Assembly (NCBI GenBank): GCA_034509425.1
Contig: JAVTVJ010000076.1
Span: forward strand, 5,456,001-5,520,000
Length of the DNA stretch: 64,000 bases
Direction: 5' to 3'
Source: Eopsaltria australis
Lineage: Eukaryota > Chordata > Aves > Passeriformes > Petroicidae
Below, in pieces: positions 62,311 to 64,000 of the stretch. A program made the position numbers and the translations under genes. How positions within the stretch are numbered: position 1 is the first letter of the stretch; the number at the start of each line of letters is the position of its first letter. The notes beneath the pieces are model-generated. The model made no database searches. It saw only the letters and a program-made list of their open reading frames with translations, and was not told where the DNA came from.

Positions 62311-63883
62311 TCTAGAAATCTGCTGTCTGGTGAAACAGGATGGTAAAATGAGGGTCCTGCTAAGGCAAACCCTTGTCAGTAATTCCTTTTCTCAATCAAT
62401 GGGGAAAATATCATTATCTTGCACATCATCCTTGACCCCTTTTTTGTCCCTATAGCCTGGCTGTGTGTGTGTGCAAAATAATAACTGCATAAAGAAATGA
62501 AAATTTCCAATTTGTTATAATCTTTCTGTTTGCTGCCCCATACTCTGGTTCTTTCAGCTACAGCTTTTCTTCTATTCATTAAGAAGTCTCCTTCACAGAT
62601 AATTTTCCTAGACCATCAATTTGTCTGTATCACCTCTACTGCTTCTCATGTCTCTACAGCATATGCAAGTTGCTTGCTGCATTGGTCGAGCATCACCAGC
62701 TGCACACGGTTTGGAGGTTCTCAGGACAGAGACTGACCCTGCACCATTTCTGTGAAGTTCCTTATATGAGATGCTCTTATAAAATATAAATTATGATTAC
62801 ATTTGATATAATTTTAATAGTGACTTTTAAAATGAAACTTCACAGAAGCTGTGTACATACAACATTCAGAGAAGAGTTAATGATCTCAAAGGCATCTGGA
62901 ATGAGCTGTGTATCCTCAGGATTGTTGATCATCTGATGAAACCATCTCACTGACAAAATTGCTTCTCACCCTATTCTGTTGCATTCTTGTGTGTTTTTTT
63001 CCCTTGCAGATGAAAAACATCTCTAACTAAATACCACCCCCTTAATTTCACTTTCCAGGTTTATCTTGGCTTTTATAAATCTGATCTTGTTAACACAGAA
63101 GGAAATGTAAATAATTTCAAAGCAGAATAAGTGAAAGTAAGAGTTAGTCTTATTTAGATTAATTTCATCCTACTTCTAAGCTGGCATTCAGTATATGATA
63201 TGATATTTTGGGCTTTCCATTTGGCTCATTGCTATTACGCTAATGATCTGTTTCTAAACCATGTTAATTTTTTAAAAAAATTTTGTTCCAAGCAGAGTAA
63301 ATGAGAAATATTTACACATCTGTCTTTGAGACTATCCTTACAGGCTGGATTCAAACTTTATGCCCAGCCTGGAAAATGACGTGATGAAAAATATTCCAGG
63401 AGCACTTCAGAAGCCACTGTAAGACAGAAAGAAAATATCTTCTGCAATTTTGATTGATTTTCAGGTTGTTGGCAGAATAAATTAATGACGGCCTACTCTA
63501 GCTTTAATTTTCTTAGGGTAAGAAAACACAAAATGCGTTTATTTGCACACAAATGAAAAGTTCTTCACTTTGTGAAGAGTTTGATGACACATATAGGTCC
63601 AAGACATGAAAGTTTGTACTGTGGAGTGAATGTATTTCTTCCTTCTCCAAGAAGAGGTAGAGGAGTATTTCTACTCAGGCCTCTACCAGTTATTTCAACC
63701 TTGACATGTAGCCAATCTGTTTTTTTCCAGTTCTGGGTTTCATTAAAAAGGAAGTGTGTAATTTGCCATCATTAAGAAATCATAATTGTGTGGTTCTGGC
63801 TTATATCAGTCAAATTCCTACACACCAAAGCCCAGACACAAGAAAAATGCAAAAGGCAGCATCAATGATACTGTGAACAGATC

Positions 63884-63908
63884 ATTTCCAGCACACTGTG
63901 CTGGAAAT
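63884..63908. repeat. Near-perfect palindrome, 12-bp arms
   Basis: ATTTCCAGCACA and TGTGCTGGAAAT are exact reverse complements separated by a single C. At 25 bases with mixed composition this is the strongest palindrome noticed in the window. It could bind a dimeric factor or be the centre of a small inverted-repeat element; no flanking repeat family was recognised. Confidence 0.8.
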
Positions 63909-63946
63909 CACAAATAATACCACGATTTATGTTCCAAAGTGATAGC

Positions 63947-63984
63947 TAAGAATGCTCACATTAACTTAAGAATGCTTACATTAA
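63947..63984. repeat. 20-bp tandem duplication
   Basis: TAAGAATGCTCACATTAA at 63947-63964 is repeated as TAAGAATGCTTACATTAA at 63967-63984, one mismatch in 18 bases. It lies 38 bases after the palindrome at 63884. Confidence 0.85.
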
Positions 63985-64000
63985 TCTGTAATGAAGAAAC

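Larger units (their letters stand above)
58209..64000. other. AT-rich non-coding sequence, no gene seen
   Basis: No gene recognised to the end of the window. It holds a possible MIR fossil at 62258, several short inverted repeats, an A run at 60769-60782 and a pentanucleotide repeat at 60896-60914. Reading frames are all under 85 codons and unrecognised. Confidence 0.6.

Overview
The window looks like a piece of a bird nuclear genome. The main evidence is that its recognisable repeats are nearly all CR1 LINEs, the dominant avian retrotransposon, and several copies keep the avian CR1 3' end with ATTCTATGATTC-like terminal octamer repeats. The rest is AT-rich, dense in stop codons, and carries no array of exons, rRNA, tRNA, operon or CRISPR. 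I would read it as a gene desert or the inside of a very long intron. The order of bird cannot be fixed from what I see; C/A-rich low-complexity tracts of this kind would fit a songbird, but that is only an impression.

Layout. 1-4.5 kb is unique-looking AT-rich sequence with a purine tract. 4.5-4.7 kb is a long C/A-rich tract. 4.9-6.9 kb is a composite CR1 locus: a plus-strand CR1 with decayed reverse transcriptase, interrupted by a minus-strand CR1, then a plus-strand 3' end. 7.1-7.6 kb is a GC-richer block of unknown origin. Further CR1 fragments lie at 13.3 kb (minus), 20.6-21.0 kb (plus), 28.0-28.5 kb (plus, best preserved), 35.6 kb (plus), 36.8-37.2 kb (minus) and 49.2 kb (plus). At 41.2-42.3 kb there is a 1,029-bp solo retroviral LTR on the minus strand, with TG...CA ends, a 5-bp target duplication, a TATA-like box and a polyadenylation signal in the expected order. 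At 58.03-58.21 kb there is a small element with imperfect terminal inverted repeats that looks like an ancient non-autonomous DNA transposon. A possible MIR fossil lies at 62.26 kb. Microsatellites, A-rich or T/G-rich tracts and a few short hairpins are scattered throughout.

No open reading frame in the window has the look of a host protein-coding gene. The only recognisable protein similarity is to CR1 ORF2 (reverse transcriptase and C-terminal end), all broken or 5'-truncated. The most interesting items are the LTR with an array of nuclear-receptor-like half sites in its U3, the nested CR1 locus, the inverted-repeat element at 58 kb, and several TAAT-dense blocks that could be conserved regulatory elements. 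I did not find a new multi-gene biological system here. All repeat names rest on recognition by eye, not on a database search.
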